Shown: positions 43,469 to 54,405 of the stretch, one piece after another
How the letters are laid out: each line of letters opens with the position of its first letter
Numbering within the stretch: the stretch's first letter is position 1
Source of the DNA: Vicia villosa
Taxonomy: Eukaryota; Streptophyta; Magnoliopsida; Fabales; Fabaceae
NCBI RefSeq assembly: GCF_029867415.1
Contig: NW_026705404.1
Span: 496,001-560,000, forward strand
Reading direction: 5' to 3'
Length of the DNA: 64,000 nucleotides
Notes under the pieces: generated by a model
What the model was told of the DNA's origin: nothing
Seen by the model: the letters and a program-made list of their open reading frames with translations, nothing else
Databases searched by the model: none
Made by a program: the position numbers and the translations under genes

Positions 43469-46207
43469 TATATATATATATATATATAAACAATCAATTA
43501 ACCTTTCCGATCAAATCTTTATTGAAAGACGTTTTTCCTACACTATGTTTGGAACACTAGAATGTAAAAGGATGGATACTTCAGAGATAAAGAGCACAAA
43601 AATCAAGAAACCTTCCTCAATTTGTTTCAGTAAAATGATAAGAGAGGAAAGAAAATTTTGTGAGACCTACTTAAAAAAAAAATCTTCAAAAAATGAATGG
43701 AAAGTTGAAAACAATCATCATTTTTGCTTTATTTCATTTTTATCCACAAACATACATTTCACCAAACAAATTGTTAAAGTAATTTTATTTAATTAAAAAT
43801 AAGGTCATGTTTGTCATTTTAAATAGACATGTCTTTCTTTCTTTTCACTTTTTATTTATTTTCACTCATAACAACTAATAAATTTTTTTTTTACTTTCTA
43901 CTCACTTTCATTCTTCTAACATTCTTTTCTTTTATTTTCATTCCTTTCACTTTCTTTTCTTATCCAAACAAAGTCTTAGCGCGTAAACACTTACAACTCA
44001 TATGATCTTCCAAAATATGATTAATGTTCATGTTGCATGTCTTAGCCTCATTCTACTAAATGTATTGAGCCTTCTCTTGTTGATCATAATAAGGCTCTTC
44101 CTCCCCATTCATAAACGCAGTAGACATAAACAAGATCTAAATCTAGATCATATTGCATCAACTTGTCTTTCTCGTACTAAGGTTTCACTGAGACATGTGT
44201 TCTAGTTGCATCATCACATGTTGCAGAGTAACACCTTTCTGAGATTCACGATATTCTATGTATGTAGACATTTGTGGCCTAACTATAACATGAATGTGAT
44301 CGAGAGAAAGAATCCTAACACAATGGTCTGTGCCCTTTACTTTTAACTACAGTAAAAAATATTAAAATTAAAGAAAAATCCAAAAGTTTTCATATTTAGA
44401 AGTCTTTGTTTAAAAAATCAAGTTAAAATTATTAAAAAGGAAAAAAAATTATTTGGTTATTCAAATCAAATTTTGAAAATTTTGAAAATTTCTAGATCTA
44501 AAAGTATTAATAGGGGATACATCTAGTGTGTGAATAGGTTATGCCGAGCAAATCTTTGCTAAATTTGACTATGGTCTACTAAAAGATTCAAAGCCTAAGT
44601 TAGTGTCTAGTTAAGGATAAACTTATTTTTAGGTCTGAATTTGATATTTTCGAAGGTCCAATTAAGTCTATTTGTATACTTAAGAGTCTATTTTAATTGA
44701 ACATTTGTAAATAAGCAATTCATCTAATGTTTAAATAAATTAAAAATTTTAAAAGATTAATGAAGCTAAATATTTGTTTATATTAACTTATTCGAGTTTA
44801 TCTAGTAATATAAGTTTTTTTTAGAGAACTTATGAAAAACAATTTATGACATTGTTTTCAATATTTTTCAGCTTATTTTTTGTAACTTATTCACGATAAC
44901 TAAGATTTATTTTTTTATTTTATTTAAAGTACAAAATACGAAACTTATTCGTATTTATTTAAATAAGTCTGTCTGATAGACTTAAATTACTTTTTTATTG
45001 TCTGTGGCCTAGTCTTTTTTTAATTAAATAAATTTATAAAAAAATATCAACTTTTCTTATTTAAAAAAAAAAAACTAACTTGACCTAAGTTTGTGTATGT
45101 TAGGGCGTAACTCCCTGTAAATTAGTTTGACCTGTTTTCACCCTTAGATACGGCTCATTTAAATATTCAAATCTGAATATTCGAAAATAAACTTTTGGAG
45201 AAAATATTTTTTATATTTATTGAAAAAAATTTGGCTACAAATTTATTTAATTTTAAAATTTAAGGAGTAATTTGAAATTATCACAATTTAAAAGTGATGG
45301 GGGTGTATAAGTCTAAAAATGAAGGTCTGAACTCTAATTTTCTGCATGTTTTTAACTTGTCCAATGTGGATAATTTATTAATTTTGCGAACGCCCAATTG
45401 ACTCAATTAGGCCTTTGTCCTTTTAATCATTGTAATTGTTTTTATTAAATTATGAAGACTTCCATGTAATTTTGGTATTCTAATTTTAACTAAAATTAAC
45501 TTAGTTTCCCCATATTTAAAACAGACTTTTGGTCTCTAATTTTTTACAATCTTTGAAGTTTTATTGGTCTCCACTATTTTTTTAAAATATAGCAAAATTG
45601 GGTTTTAGGATATCAATGTGGAATAATGTTCCCTTCATGATATAAGTAAGGAAATGGAGGTCGAGTAGTAAGTCTTGGAGAAGTTAAGTCAAACAAAATT
45701 GGTTGAATCAATCAAATTGACGCAAAAGTTCGTAAAAAACTTCAGATTTTAATGCAATAATTAGGGAAATGGTTAATTTCACCCTAAATGGTGAAAAAAC
45801 ACACTGTAAATTTAAAAATATTTCTCTGATTTTAGAAATGGATCTCTGAATGCACCACGTGTCTCACCAAATCACGTCCGCTTGAGCTTAACCCCATTTT
45901 TTTTAACATTCATTCCATGTACACCTCATGCATTCTTAAATGAAATGTCCTTTTTTTTACATAACCTGATTCAGAGATACATCTCCAGAACCACACCAAA
46001 CACTAATTTTTCCTTTGTTTTAGAGTTGCTCATATGAAATTGATGATATATTATAATTATACTATCATTTTCAATTTTGTATAAATTAGACAATACACTT
46101 TCGAAATAAAAATGAAAATGACATTATACATTAATAAATTCGGAGTACACAATGAAGTCAAAATAAAATAAAATAGATAATAGTGCTCTTAATACAAATA
46201 CTATAAA
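43469..46207. other. Intergenic, AT-rich, no gene recognised
   Basis: Starts with (TA)n to 43488. The frame at 43368-43796 is AT-rich and spans the Helitron end, so it is chance. At 45760-46010 the text ATTTCACCCTAAATGG and AGAGATACATCTCCAG resembles the flanks of Mutator-like elements that carry plant-mobile-domain genes, but I could not pair terminal inverted repeats. Confidence 0.4.
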
Positions 46208-46990
46208 CTATTGCATATGACGAACTAGAGCCCCCATATTCCTACGATGTCTCATGTACTGCAGTATATCCTCCACCATTGCATCCAGAAAGTCCCTCAC
46301 CTCAAAGTCATCGGGAAATAGTCCTTTGTATATACCCGCATGCACAATCTCCTTAATACGGTGACATCTAGGCAACACATCAACAACATGATATGCTCTG
46401 GTCTGCTCGTCCTTTAGTATCTCTTGATGAGATGACTAGGTGGATCTCCCTGAGCATCCCGTATCATATAAGGATGTGACACCCTGAAATACTACTAGAT
46501 GTAGTCGTGTACATCACTCCACTAACTAGGAGATATGATACTATATGCCTCATCAAATACCAGATGATTAAGATAATCATTAAACATGGTATCCATATCT
46601 TTATGAGAGGTGCATACTCGAAAAGGTCTTTGGGAATAAACTGCATTTAGCCAAACTGCGGTATGATGCACTCGGGTAGATGAGGATACGCCAGACGTGA
46701 ACTGCAAATCAACCATCTACAGTAGAAGACTATGTCATCAAAGGGACACATCTCACGGTGATCAACGTACGTATGGAAATGTAAATCATCTGCTACCAAG
46801 CGGTCAAGATACACTTTGTATGGCTCCATCAGATGATTTCCTATGAGCGGGCTAAATGCAGAAGCACGTGGCATACCTTTAGTGTCTTCGAGTGCCATTT
46901 CTCCATAAATGCATAAAACATACCATGGTTAATTGTAACATAGTCGATCATGCACAAGTCTTTCAACCTAGATACCTGCATCACATCTTA
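46208..46990 (-). pseudogene. Plant mobile domain (MAIN-like / aminotransferase-like) gene remnant
   Basis: On the minus strand from about 46990: INHGMFYAFMEKWHSKT, then a GNHLMEPYKVYLDRLVADD block (46898-46647), then CIIPQFG and a stop before MQFIPKDL. A third block reads DYI, two stops, YFRVSHPYMIRDAQGDPP (about 46525-46440). After a one-base shift comes a clean 75-codon C-terminal stretch (SSHQEILKDEQ through MRHRRNMG) ending in TAG at 46208-46210. This order matches plant proteins of the PMD family that moved with Mutator-like and other elements. Several stops and at least one frameshift make it a pseudogene. The last 75 codons lack an ATG. Confidence 0.78.
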
Positions 46991-47177
46991 AAACTACTAT
47001 TTATCATGTTGTGGTAGATCAATAGTCTTATGACCATGATTTATGAATTTTAAAGCATCATGGTCCTAGAATAAAATAATTCACCATCAGACATGTCTTT
47101 CAAAGAATGTTTCAAATATTTCGGCGAAGCCACTCAGGAGTTTGTAAGTATTTGCTTGTAGGGATTTGAGCAGTGCA

Positions 47178-47947
47178 TGTAACACCCCAAATCTACCCCG
47201 CAATTAACAGGAGAATCAGAGTTTAAAATCTTAAAACAATTTGAAAACAATGATTCGAGGCGTCACATTTAAATAACTAATGTCACATTCAAATATCATG
47301 CTCATCAACATAGATACATAACACGCATATATGAGGGCAATATCACATGCATTAATCATCAATATCTAAGAAGTACTCACATCGCAGCGGAAATCAAATA
47401 TCAACAACAATACAAATCATAAACATCAAGGCCAACATGGCACAATATATCCAACAGATCTCAACATAACATAATGATGAAATCCAACAAAGGATAAATA
47501 ACAAGAAGTAAGACATAAGCAAGTAATCCAACATCCTCCCCGAGGGCTACGTATCAGAGCATCGACACACCGACTCGAGCTATAAGGCACAGGACTACTG
47601 CTCGTCATTACCTTCACGTTACCAAAAGAGGGTAACATTCAAACAGAAGGGGTGAGATACCATTCATTATAAAGAAACATATGATAACATTCAAAGCGAA
47701 GAAATAATCATACATTGGTCACCACTTCTCGGCACGTATCACGTACTACAATTCACATCACTCAACGTCTTACCAACAACAATAATATCAAGTTCAATTA
47801 AGGCACACATAGTCAATTATCACATATGATCAACGAAACAACCATCACCTCAACACTAGCTAACATTTATGTCATGCGCACACAAACATCCAATTACAAC
47901 TCATCATACAACTTCACTTATGCAACTCGAATAATGCAAATGCATGT
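47178..47947 (-). repeat. Tekay-like LTR fragment E, interrupted by element C
   Basis: Begins TGTAACACCCCAAATCTACCCCG, which matches in pattern the LTR end of elements A and C (TGTAACACC...CCCCGCGGCAAT), then diverges. The rest of this LTR should lie to the right of elements C and D, beyond the window. No frame inside is convincing. Confidence 0.68.
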
Positions 47948-49838
47948 TGTAACACCCCTTACTAACCCCGCGGCAATTTAAAACAATTATTCAGAGTACA
48001 TGAAATAAGGGTGCCACAATTCATAATAAATAAACATCATTCAGTCATGTCATGCATTCACTGAGGTAATCATCATAATTTAAAACGGTTCATGTTAACA
48101 CAGCGGAAATTTATCAAAAACGGACTAAGTTTAACATCTTCAAAACTTATCCTTCAAAACATCAAAACATAACTAGAGTCATAATCATAAACTCTAAACA
48201 ATCGTGTCCCCAGTGTTACAGCTATCAGAGCATGACACCTGACGCTACTAAACACTGACTCATGAGCTAATCCTCACCGAGTCGAACAGCCGCTATCCTT
48301 AATCTGAAAATGACAACATGTAAGGGTGAGTCTCGTCATAATTAACAAATGTTATAAGGTTATAAAGCCATAACACATCACAGTTGTATCATTCACCCAA
48401 TTGTTTCATAAACAGACATTCACAACAAGCAAACCAAAATCAATACATCATTAATATTTACAACACTGGAATACATCCAATCATGTTATAAATTATGCAT
48501 ATGTATGAACTGACACTATGCATGTGGTACCAATCATCCTCAAATTGGATAACCCATGACCGATCCAACATCGTCCAAGATACGGCCCTGCCAGCATAGA
48601 TTCCACACAATGGGAACCATGCCCTTCACTGATCCAACACACCCTTATGGATACAGTATCATCAATGAACATGAATGAATGCAACATATATAACATACTT
48701 ATACCATCATCATCATCAATCATCAACATCATCACCATCATTCAAGTATGTTCATATATATTAACATTATTCAATCACAATTCCATCATCATCATATACA
48801 AAACATACACGTATTTGCATCAATCATCATACTAAACAAGAATAGCATACATGTATTTTCATCATTCTAAAAACCAATCAATCATCATCATATAGATTAT
48901 CCTACAATGTTCGTTTAGCTCAAAACGGCGCATCAAACGGACCAACGGTTAAAAAGTTATGCATCTTGAACCTTTTTAAAATATCTCAAAACACCAACAG
49001 CACGCGGCGCCATCACCCGTTCGCGGCGCGCACTGAGCGTCCCAAAATTCATTGGCTCTCTGCCAAGCTGTTCGCGGCGCAAACATCCACACGCGGCGCG
49101 AAACGAGAAAAAAGTTACGCCTTAGCGGCGCGAACACAGGTACGCGGCGCGACCTGAGCGTATCACAACTTCCTGGCATTTTGCCCACCTGTTCGCGGCG
49201 CCACCCTGCGCACGCGGCGCGAAACGGTAATTTCAGAAACCCAAACCTGCAGAAAACAGCATTCTATACATTCCAAACACACCCAAACCATACCAGTACG
49301 AACCTAGAGAAATAGAATGCACAAACAACACCAAATACGTCTCATAATACACTATTTACACATCAATTGAGACCATAGCAACGCAGACATCATAGATTCA
49401 AACATAGAGATCAAACATCATACAATTGACTCAATCCCTAAACCTATCATATGACTCAATCGACCCGAATTCCACATCTATTCAGTATTATCAACCCCTA
49501 ATCCGATAATAGATGATAATCAGATAAGTCCCCCCTTACCTTAGACAAATTTCTTGATTCTTGGTCTCTCCCTCTATCGTTCTCCTTCACGTTCCTCGTT
49601 CCTCAGACTTCTGTTCTTTCACGTTCTTTCTTTCTTCCCAATTCCAATTATTTTATGAAAATAATAATAATATTAGTAAAGGGCCTTCCTATATCACACC
49701 CCCCCTTTTACTATTTCTCACATGGCCCAAATGCCATAAACCATTATTTATTTATTATTTTCACAAAATCCTTAATAATTCTAATTATTAATTCAATATT
49801 CTTGATTAAATTAATATTAAAATTATACGGGCGTTACA
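47948..49838 (-). repeat. 3' LTR of element C (1891 bp)
   Basis: From TGTAACACCCC to GGGCGTTACA. Contains a GC-rich cluster at 49001-49221 with eight GCGGCGC motifs in four pairs, standing out against AT-rich surroundings, and a TGACAACATGTAAGGGTGAGT block also present in the LTR of element A (about 6808). Confidence 0.9.
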
Positions 49839-49855
49839 ACTCTCCCCCACTAAAA
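49839..49855 (-). promoter_or_regulatory. Polypurine tract of element C
   Basis: TTTTAGTGGGGGAGAGT on the minus strand, flush with the LTR start TGTAACGCCC. Confidence 0.82.
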
Positions 49856-49880
49856 GAGTTTTCGTCCTCGAAAACATACC

Positions 49881-52800
49881 TCAGGTAAAGAGCTCTGGAT
49901 ACGAATCCTTCATCTGGCTCTCTAGCTCCCAGGTAACATTTCCTTCAGCTGGTCCTCCCCAAGCTACTCTGACTAAAGCTATTTCCTTGCCCCGCAATTG
50001 CTTCAGTCTTCTATCTTCAATCCTCACAGGTAACGTTTCAACCGTTAAGTTGTCTTTCACCTGTACATCATCCACTTGGATCACGTGGGACGGATCCGAA
50101 ATGTATTTCCTCAATTGAGACACATGAAATACATCATGCAAGTTGGCAAGCATTGGCGGTAGCGCAATACGATATGCCACTTCTCCCACTCTTTCTGAAA
50201 TTTGGAATGGTCCAATAAAACGCGGAGTCAACTTCTTTGACTTCAAAGCTCGACCAATACCCGTCATAGGAGTAACCTTCATAAACACATGATCTCCCTC
50301 TTGAAACTCAAGTGTCTTCCTCCTCTTATCATAATAACTCTTTTGACGACTCTGAGAAGCTTTCATCTTCTCTTGAATCATCTTAATCTTCTCCGTAGTC
50401 TGTTGTACAATTTCTGGTCCAATCACAGCACTCTCACCAGCTTCGTACCAACACAATGGAGTTCTACATCTCCTACCATACAATGCCTCAAACGGAGCCA
50501 TACCTATACTCGAATGAAAACTGTTGTTGTAGGTAAATTCAATCAAAGGCAGATAACTATCCCAAGCACCTCCTTTTTCTAATACACAAGCACGTAACAA
50601 ATCTTCTAACGACTGAATCGTCCTCTCCGTCTGTCCATCAGTCTGCGGATGATAAGCAGAACTCAGCCTCAGCTTAGTACCCAAAGCTTTCTGCAAACCT
50701 TCCCAGAACTTAGACGTAAATCTCGGATCTCTGTCTGACACGATACTCGAAGGAATACCATGCAGACTAACTATCTTCTCAATATATAATTGAGCCAGCT
50801 TCTCCATCGGATAATCCATTCTTACCGGTATGAAATGTGCAGACTTTGTCAATCTGTCCACCACAACCCAGATAGCTTCACAATTCTTAACAGTTCTCGG
50901 CAAACCCGAAACAAAATCCATCGATATGCTATCCCACTTCCACTCAGGAATAAACATCGGTTGCATAAATCCAGATGGCTTCTGATGTTCCATCTTTGAC
51001 TTCTGACAAGTCAAACAAGAATACACAAACTCAGCAATTTCTTTCTTCATTCCAGGCCACCAAAATAGCTTTCTCAAATCATGATACATCTTGGTAGCTC
51101 CAGGATGAATACTTAATCCACTACGGTGTCCTTCTTCTAAAATATTTCTTCGGAGTTCAGCAACATCCGGAACACAAACTCTGTTTCCAAACCTCAGTAT
51201 ACCATTCTCGTCAACTCTGAATTCACCGCTCTTGCCTTGGTTAATCAAAGTCAACTTAACACTGGTCAGCTTCAGCATTCCCAACTTAACACTAGTAGGA
51301 GTACCTTCACATACCAAACTCAAGTCTCTGAATTGTTCAATCAAATCCAATTCTTTCACCATTAACATAGACATATGCAAAGTCTTCCTACTTAAAGCAT
51401 CAGCAACTACGTTTGCCTTACCCGGATGGTAATTCAAACTAAAATCATAGTCTTTAAGGAATTCCAACCACCTTCTCTGTCTCATATTCAGCTCCTTCTG
51501 GTCAAAGAGATATTTCAGACTCTTATGATCACTGAACACTTCAAATCTCGACCCATACAAATAATGTCGCCACAACTTCAAGACAAAAACCACCGCTGCC
51601 AACTCCAAATCATGAGTCGGATAATTCCTTTCATGCACTTTGAGTTGTCTCGACGCGTACGCGACCACTTGTTGGTTCTGCATCAATACTCCACCTAAAC
51701 CCATCAGCGAAGCATCACAATAAACCACAAATGATTCTGTCGGATTCGGCAAAATCAAAATAGGAGCACTAGTCAACCTCTTCTTCAGCTCTTGGAATCC
51801 TTCCTCGCATTTTACATCCCAAATGAAAGCCTGACCCTTTCTGGTTAATTTAGTTAACGGCAATGCTAACTTTGAAAATCCTTCAATAAACTTCCTGTAG
51901 TAACCTGCAAGGCCAAGAAAACTACGAATCTCTGACACTGACTTCGGAGCTTCCCACTGAGACACAACTTCTATCTTTGTAGGATCAACAACAATACCAT
52001 TCTTAGAAATCACATGTCCCAGAAAACCAACTTCCTCTAACCAGAATTCACACTTCGACAGTTTGGCAAAAAGTTGCTTCTCTTTCAACAGCTCTAACAC
52101 AGTTCTGAGATGTTCTGCATGTTCTTCCTTACTCTTAGAATATATTAGGATATCATCTATAAACACCACCACGAACTTATCGAGATAAGGATGAAATATC
52201 CTATTCATATACTCCATAAATACACCAGGTGCGTTAGTAACTCCAAACGGCATTATCGAATACTCGTAATGTCCACACCTTGTCCTGAAAGCGGTCTTCT
52301 GAATATCATCGTCTTTCACACGAATCTGGTGATACCCAGACCTCAGATCAATCTTACTAAACACACATGCTCCAACCAACTGATCCATCAAATCATCAAT
52401 CCTCGGCAAGGGATACCGATTCTTGATAGTAACCTTGTTCAATTGTCTGTAATCCACACACAGCCTCATCGAACCCTCCTTCTTCTTCACTAGCAACACA
52501 GGTGCACCCCACGGAGAGACACTAGGACGAATGAATTTCTTCTCCAGCAATTCTTCCAACTGCTTCTTCAGTTCTGTCAGCTCAGACGGTGACATACGGT
52601 ATGGTGCCATTGACACTGGGCTAGTTCCCGGAATTAAATCAATAGAAAACTCCACTTCTCTTTCCGGTCGTAATTCATTCACTTCTTCCGGAAAAACTTC
52701 TGGGAATTCACACACCACAGGTAATTCGCTACTCGCCACTTTTTCTTTCACATTCATCAATGCGAACAACATAAACACTGTTGCACCATCCTTGATAGCT

Positions 52801-53141
52801 TCACCCACTTGTCTAGCCGTCATCTCCAGATCATCAGAATGAACTTCTTCAGGAAAGATTATTGTCTTCGAAAAACAGTTGATGTGAACACGGTTAAATT
52901 CTAACCAGTTCATCCCCAGGATTACATCGAGTTGTTTCAATGGAAGGCACACTAAGTCCATCCCGAATTCCCTACCAAAAATATCAACCGGACAATTCAA
53001 GCATGCAGACGAAGTAGTTCCTGACCCCGACGCTGGAGTATCAATAACCATACTTCCATTTATTTCAGATATTTCCAAATTCAACCTCAGCACAATCAAA
53101 AGAAATAAAAGAATGAGTTGCTCCAGTATCAATAATCGCAA
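49881..53141 (-). CDS. pol: Pol of element C: protease remnant, RT, RNase H, integrase, chromodomain-like tail
   Basis: 1086 codons open. The ATG at 53141 is not a natural start: in the relative A this region is continuous with gag-protease, and a frameshift near 53085-53110 separates them here. Numbering from 53141: protease C-terminal part 1-95; RT about 200-380 with VFIDDIL at 326-332; RNase H about 470-585 with D475 and ADALSR near 580; integrase zinc finger H672, H679, C709, C712; catalytic D742, D803, E839 (35 residues between the last two); GPF near 977. The C-terminal block, about 1040-1086, with a [13 protein letters not shown] and TWELES pattern, resembles the chromodomain of chromoviruses, thought to steer integration to heterochromatin. 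One-base repair aside, all catalytic residues are present. Confidence 0.93.
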   Translation of the reverse strand: MRLLILEQLILLFLLIVLRLNLEISEINGSMVIDTPASGSGTTSSACLNCPVDIFGREFGMDLVCLPLKQLDVILGMNWLEFNRVHINCFSKTIIFPEEVHSDDLEMTARQVGEAIKDGATVFMLFALMNVKEKVASSELPVVCEFPEVFPEEVNELRPEREVEFSIDLIPGTSPVSMAPYRMSPSELTELKKQLEELLEKKFIRPSVSPWGAPVLLVKKKEGSMRLCVDYRQLNKVTIKNRYPLPRIDDLMDQLVGACVFSKIDLRSGYHQIRVKDDDIQKTAFRTRCGHYEYSIMPFGVTNAPGVFMEYMNRIFHPYLDKFVVVFIDDILIYSKSKEEHAEHLRTVLELLKEKQLFAKLSKCEFWLEEVGFLGHVISKNGIVVDPTKIEVVSQWEAPKSVSEIRSFLGLAGYYRKFIEGFSKLALPLTKLTRKGQAFIWDVKCEEGFQELKKRLTSAPILILPNPTESFVVYCDASLMGLGGVLMQNQQVVAYASRQLKVHERNYPTHDLELAAVVFVLKLWRHYLYGSRFEVFSDHKSLKYLFDQKELNMRQRRWLEFLKDYDFSLNYHPGKANVVADALSRKTLHMSMLMVKELDLIEQFRDLSLVCEGTPTSVKLGMLKLTSVKLTLINQGKSGEFRVDENGILRFGNRVCVPDVAELRRNILEEGHRSGLSIHPGATKMYHDLRKLFWWPGMKKEIAEFVYSCLTCQKSKMEHQKPSGFMQPMFIPEWKWDSISMDFVSGLPRTVKNCEAIWVVVDRLTKSAHFIPVRMDYPMEKLAQLYIEKIVSLHGIPSSIVSDRDPRFTSKFWEGLQKALGTKLRLSSAYHPQTDGQTERTIQSLEDLLRACVLEKGGAWDSYLPLIEFTYNNSFHSSIGMAPFEALYGRRCRTPLCWYEAGESAVIGPEIVQQTTEKIKMIQEKMKASQSRQKSYYDKRRKTLEFQEGDHVFMKVTPMTGIGRALKSKKLTPRFIGPFQISERVGEVAYRIALPPMLANLHDVFHVSQLRKYISDPSHVIQVDDVQVKDNLTVETLPVRIEDRRLKQLRGKEIALVRVAWGGPAEGNVTWELESQMKDSYPELFT

Positions 53142-54195
53142 CTAAAGGTGTGCCATGAATAAAACACGTACCTTTAATTAGTCTATCCTCCGGAGTGGTT
53201 TCCGATCCAGACAAAGCAAAGACCTTCCCTCCAGCTTGGTTCTTCTTCGGTTTAGGACACTGTGGGCTAATGTGACCCTCCTCACCACAATTGTAACAAG
53301 TCACAATCTTCTTCTTACAATCAGCAGCAACATGCCCCACCTCTTCACACTTGAAGCACTTCTTCTGATTCAGCTTGCACTCATTCCTACGGTGCCCGAC
53401 CTCACCACAGTTATAGCACCTGACAAAAGCACTGGAGTCTCCCCCACTAGGCTTCTTCCAACCACCAGTCTTTGGATTACCTCTACCATATGGCTTACCC
53501 TTATCCATAGGCTTCTTCCCTTTCCTGTCAACTAACTTGCGAGAGTGAGATGACTTCAGCTTGAGATTATCTTCCTCGAAGATCCTACTACAGTCCACCA
53601 AGTCTACAAATCTCCGGATTCTCTGATATCTAATACCCTGCTTAATCTCATCGCGGAGACCGTTCTCGAACTTGACGCACTTCGAGAATTCACTAGCTTC
53701 ATCATTGTTGTAGTGGACGTAGTACTTTGCCAACTCAACGAACTTCGAAGCGTACTCTGGTACTGTCATGCTACCTTGAACTAGTTCCAGAAATTCAATT
53801 TCCTTTCGACCCCTTACGTCTTCAGGAAAGTACCTTCTCAAAAACTCTCTCTTGAACACAGCCCAAGAAATAGCCACCCCATCAGCTTCCAGTTCAGTCC
53901 TGGTAGTCAGCCACCAGTCGTCAGCCTCTTCAGACAACATGTGAGTACCATACCTCACTTTCAGATCCTCAGCACAATGGATGACTCTGAAGATTCTCTC
54001 GAACTTCTTAAGCCACTTCTGAGCACCTTCAGGATCATGCGTGCCCTTGAACAATGGAGGATTGTTCCTCTGAAAACTGTTCAGCTTCCTGTCAGCACCG
54101 ATCGCAACTCCATTGGCATTTCCTCCCAGCACACCAGCAATCATGCCCAGAGCCTCAGCGATAGCATCATCGTTTCTTCCTCCTCTTCCAGCCAT
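53065..54195 (-). CDS. gag: Gag plus protease active site of element C (frameshifted)
   Basis: 376 residues. Start [10 protein letters not shown] at 54195, about 120 bp downstream of the primer site. The capsid-like region includes [19 protein letters not shown] (about 114-132). Three CCHC zinc knuckles at about 260-273, 280-293 and 300-313. The protease motif DTGAT is at about 356-360, after which the frame runs into a stop at 53065. In element A the same frame reads on, so this is a mutation rather than a programmed frameshift. The pol frame overlaps by about 75 bp. Confidence 0.9.
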   Translation of the reverse strand: MAGRGGRNDDAIAEALGMIAGVLGGNANGVAIGADRKLNSFQRNNPPLFKGTHDPEGAQKWLKKFERIFRVIHCAEDLKVRYGTHMLSEEADDWWLTTRTELEADGVAISWAVFKREFLRRYFPEDVRGRKEIEFLELVQGSMTVPEYASKFVELAKYYVHYNNDEASEFSKCVKFENGLRDEIKQGIRYQRIRRFVDLVDCSRIFEEDNLKLKSSHSRKLVDRKGKKPMDKGKPYGRGNPKTGGWKKPSGGDSSAFVRCYNCGEVGHRRNECKLNQKKCFKCEEVGHVAADCKKKIVTCYNCGEEGHISPQCPKPKKNQAGGKVFALSGSETTPEDRLIKGTCFIHGTPLVAIIDTGATHSFISFDCAEVEFGNI

Positions 54196-54315
54196 TGTTC
54201 TGCTTAAATCACAACCAATTTAATCAGAACAGAAGTATCGACAGTTAACTCTTACTAGTCGCATACACAGGAAAGCAAAACCGACACTAAGACTCTGGTC
54301 ATAACGACCGACTAT

Positions 54316-54327
54316 GCTCTGATACCA
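54316..54327 (-). promoter_or_regulatory. Primer-binding site (tRNA-iMet) of element C
   Basis: TGGTATCAGAGC on the minus strand, four bases inside the 5' LTR edge (54332). Confidence 0.9.
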
Positions 54328-54331
54328 CTAT

Positions 54332-54405
54332 TGTAACACCCCTTACTAACCCCGCGGCAATTTAAAACAATTATTCAGAGTACATGAAATAAGGGTGCCA
54401 CAATT
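54332..54405 (-). repeat. Start of the 5' LTR of element C, interrupted by D
   Basis: 74 bp identical to 47948-48021, then TGTAGCAACC of element D. CAATT at 54401-54405 is the expected left target duplication of D; its partner would lie just beyond the right LTR of D, outside the window. Confidence 0.88.

Larger units (their letters stand above)
47948..54405 (-). mobile_element. Tekay/Del-like Ty3-gypsy retrotransposon C
   Basis: Order on the minus strand: 5' LTR (only 74 bp before interruption by D at 54406), tRNA-iMet primer site, gag with protease start, pol, polypurine tract, complete 3' LTR 47948-49838. The 74 bp of 5' LTR visible are identical to the 3' LTR. The coding region is almost intact (one frameshift in the protease), so it is younger than element A. 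The rest of its 5' LTR must lie past the right window edge. Confidence 0.92.

Noticed and set aside
48493..48835. Frames rich in Met/Ile/Ser from ATC/CAT repeats
   Set aside because: Simple-sequence effect (ATCATC runs) within the LTR of element C.
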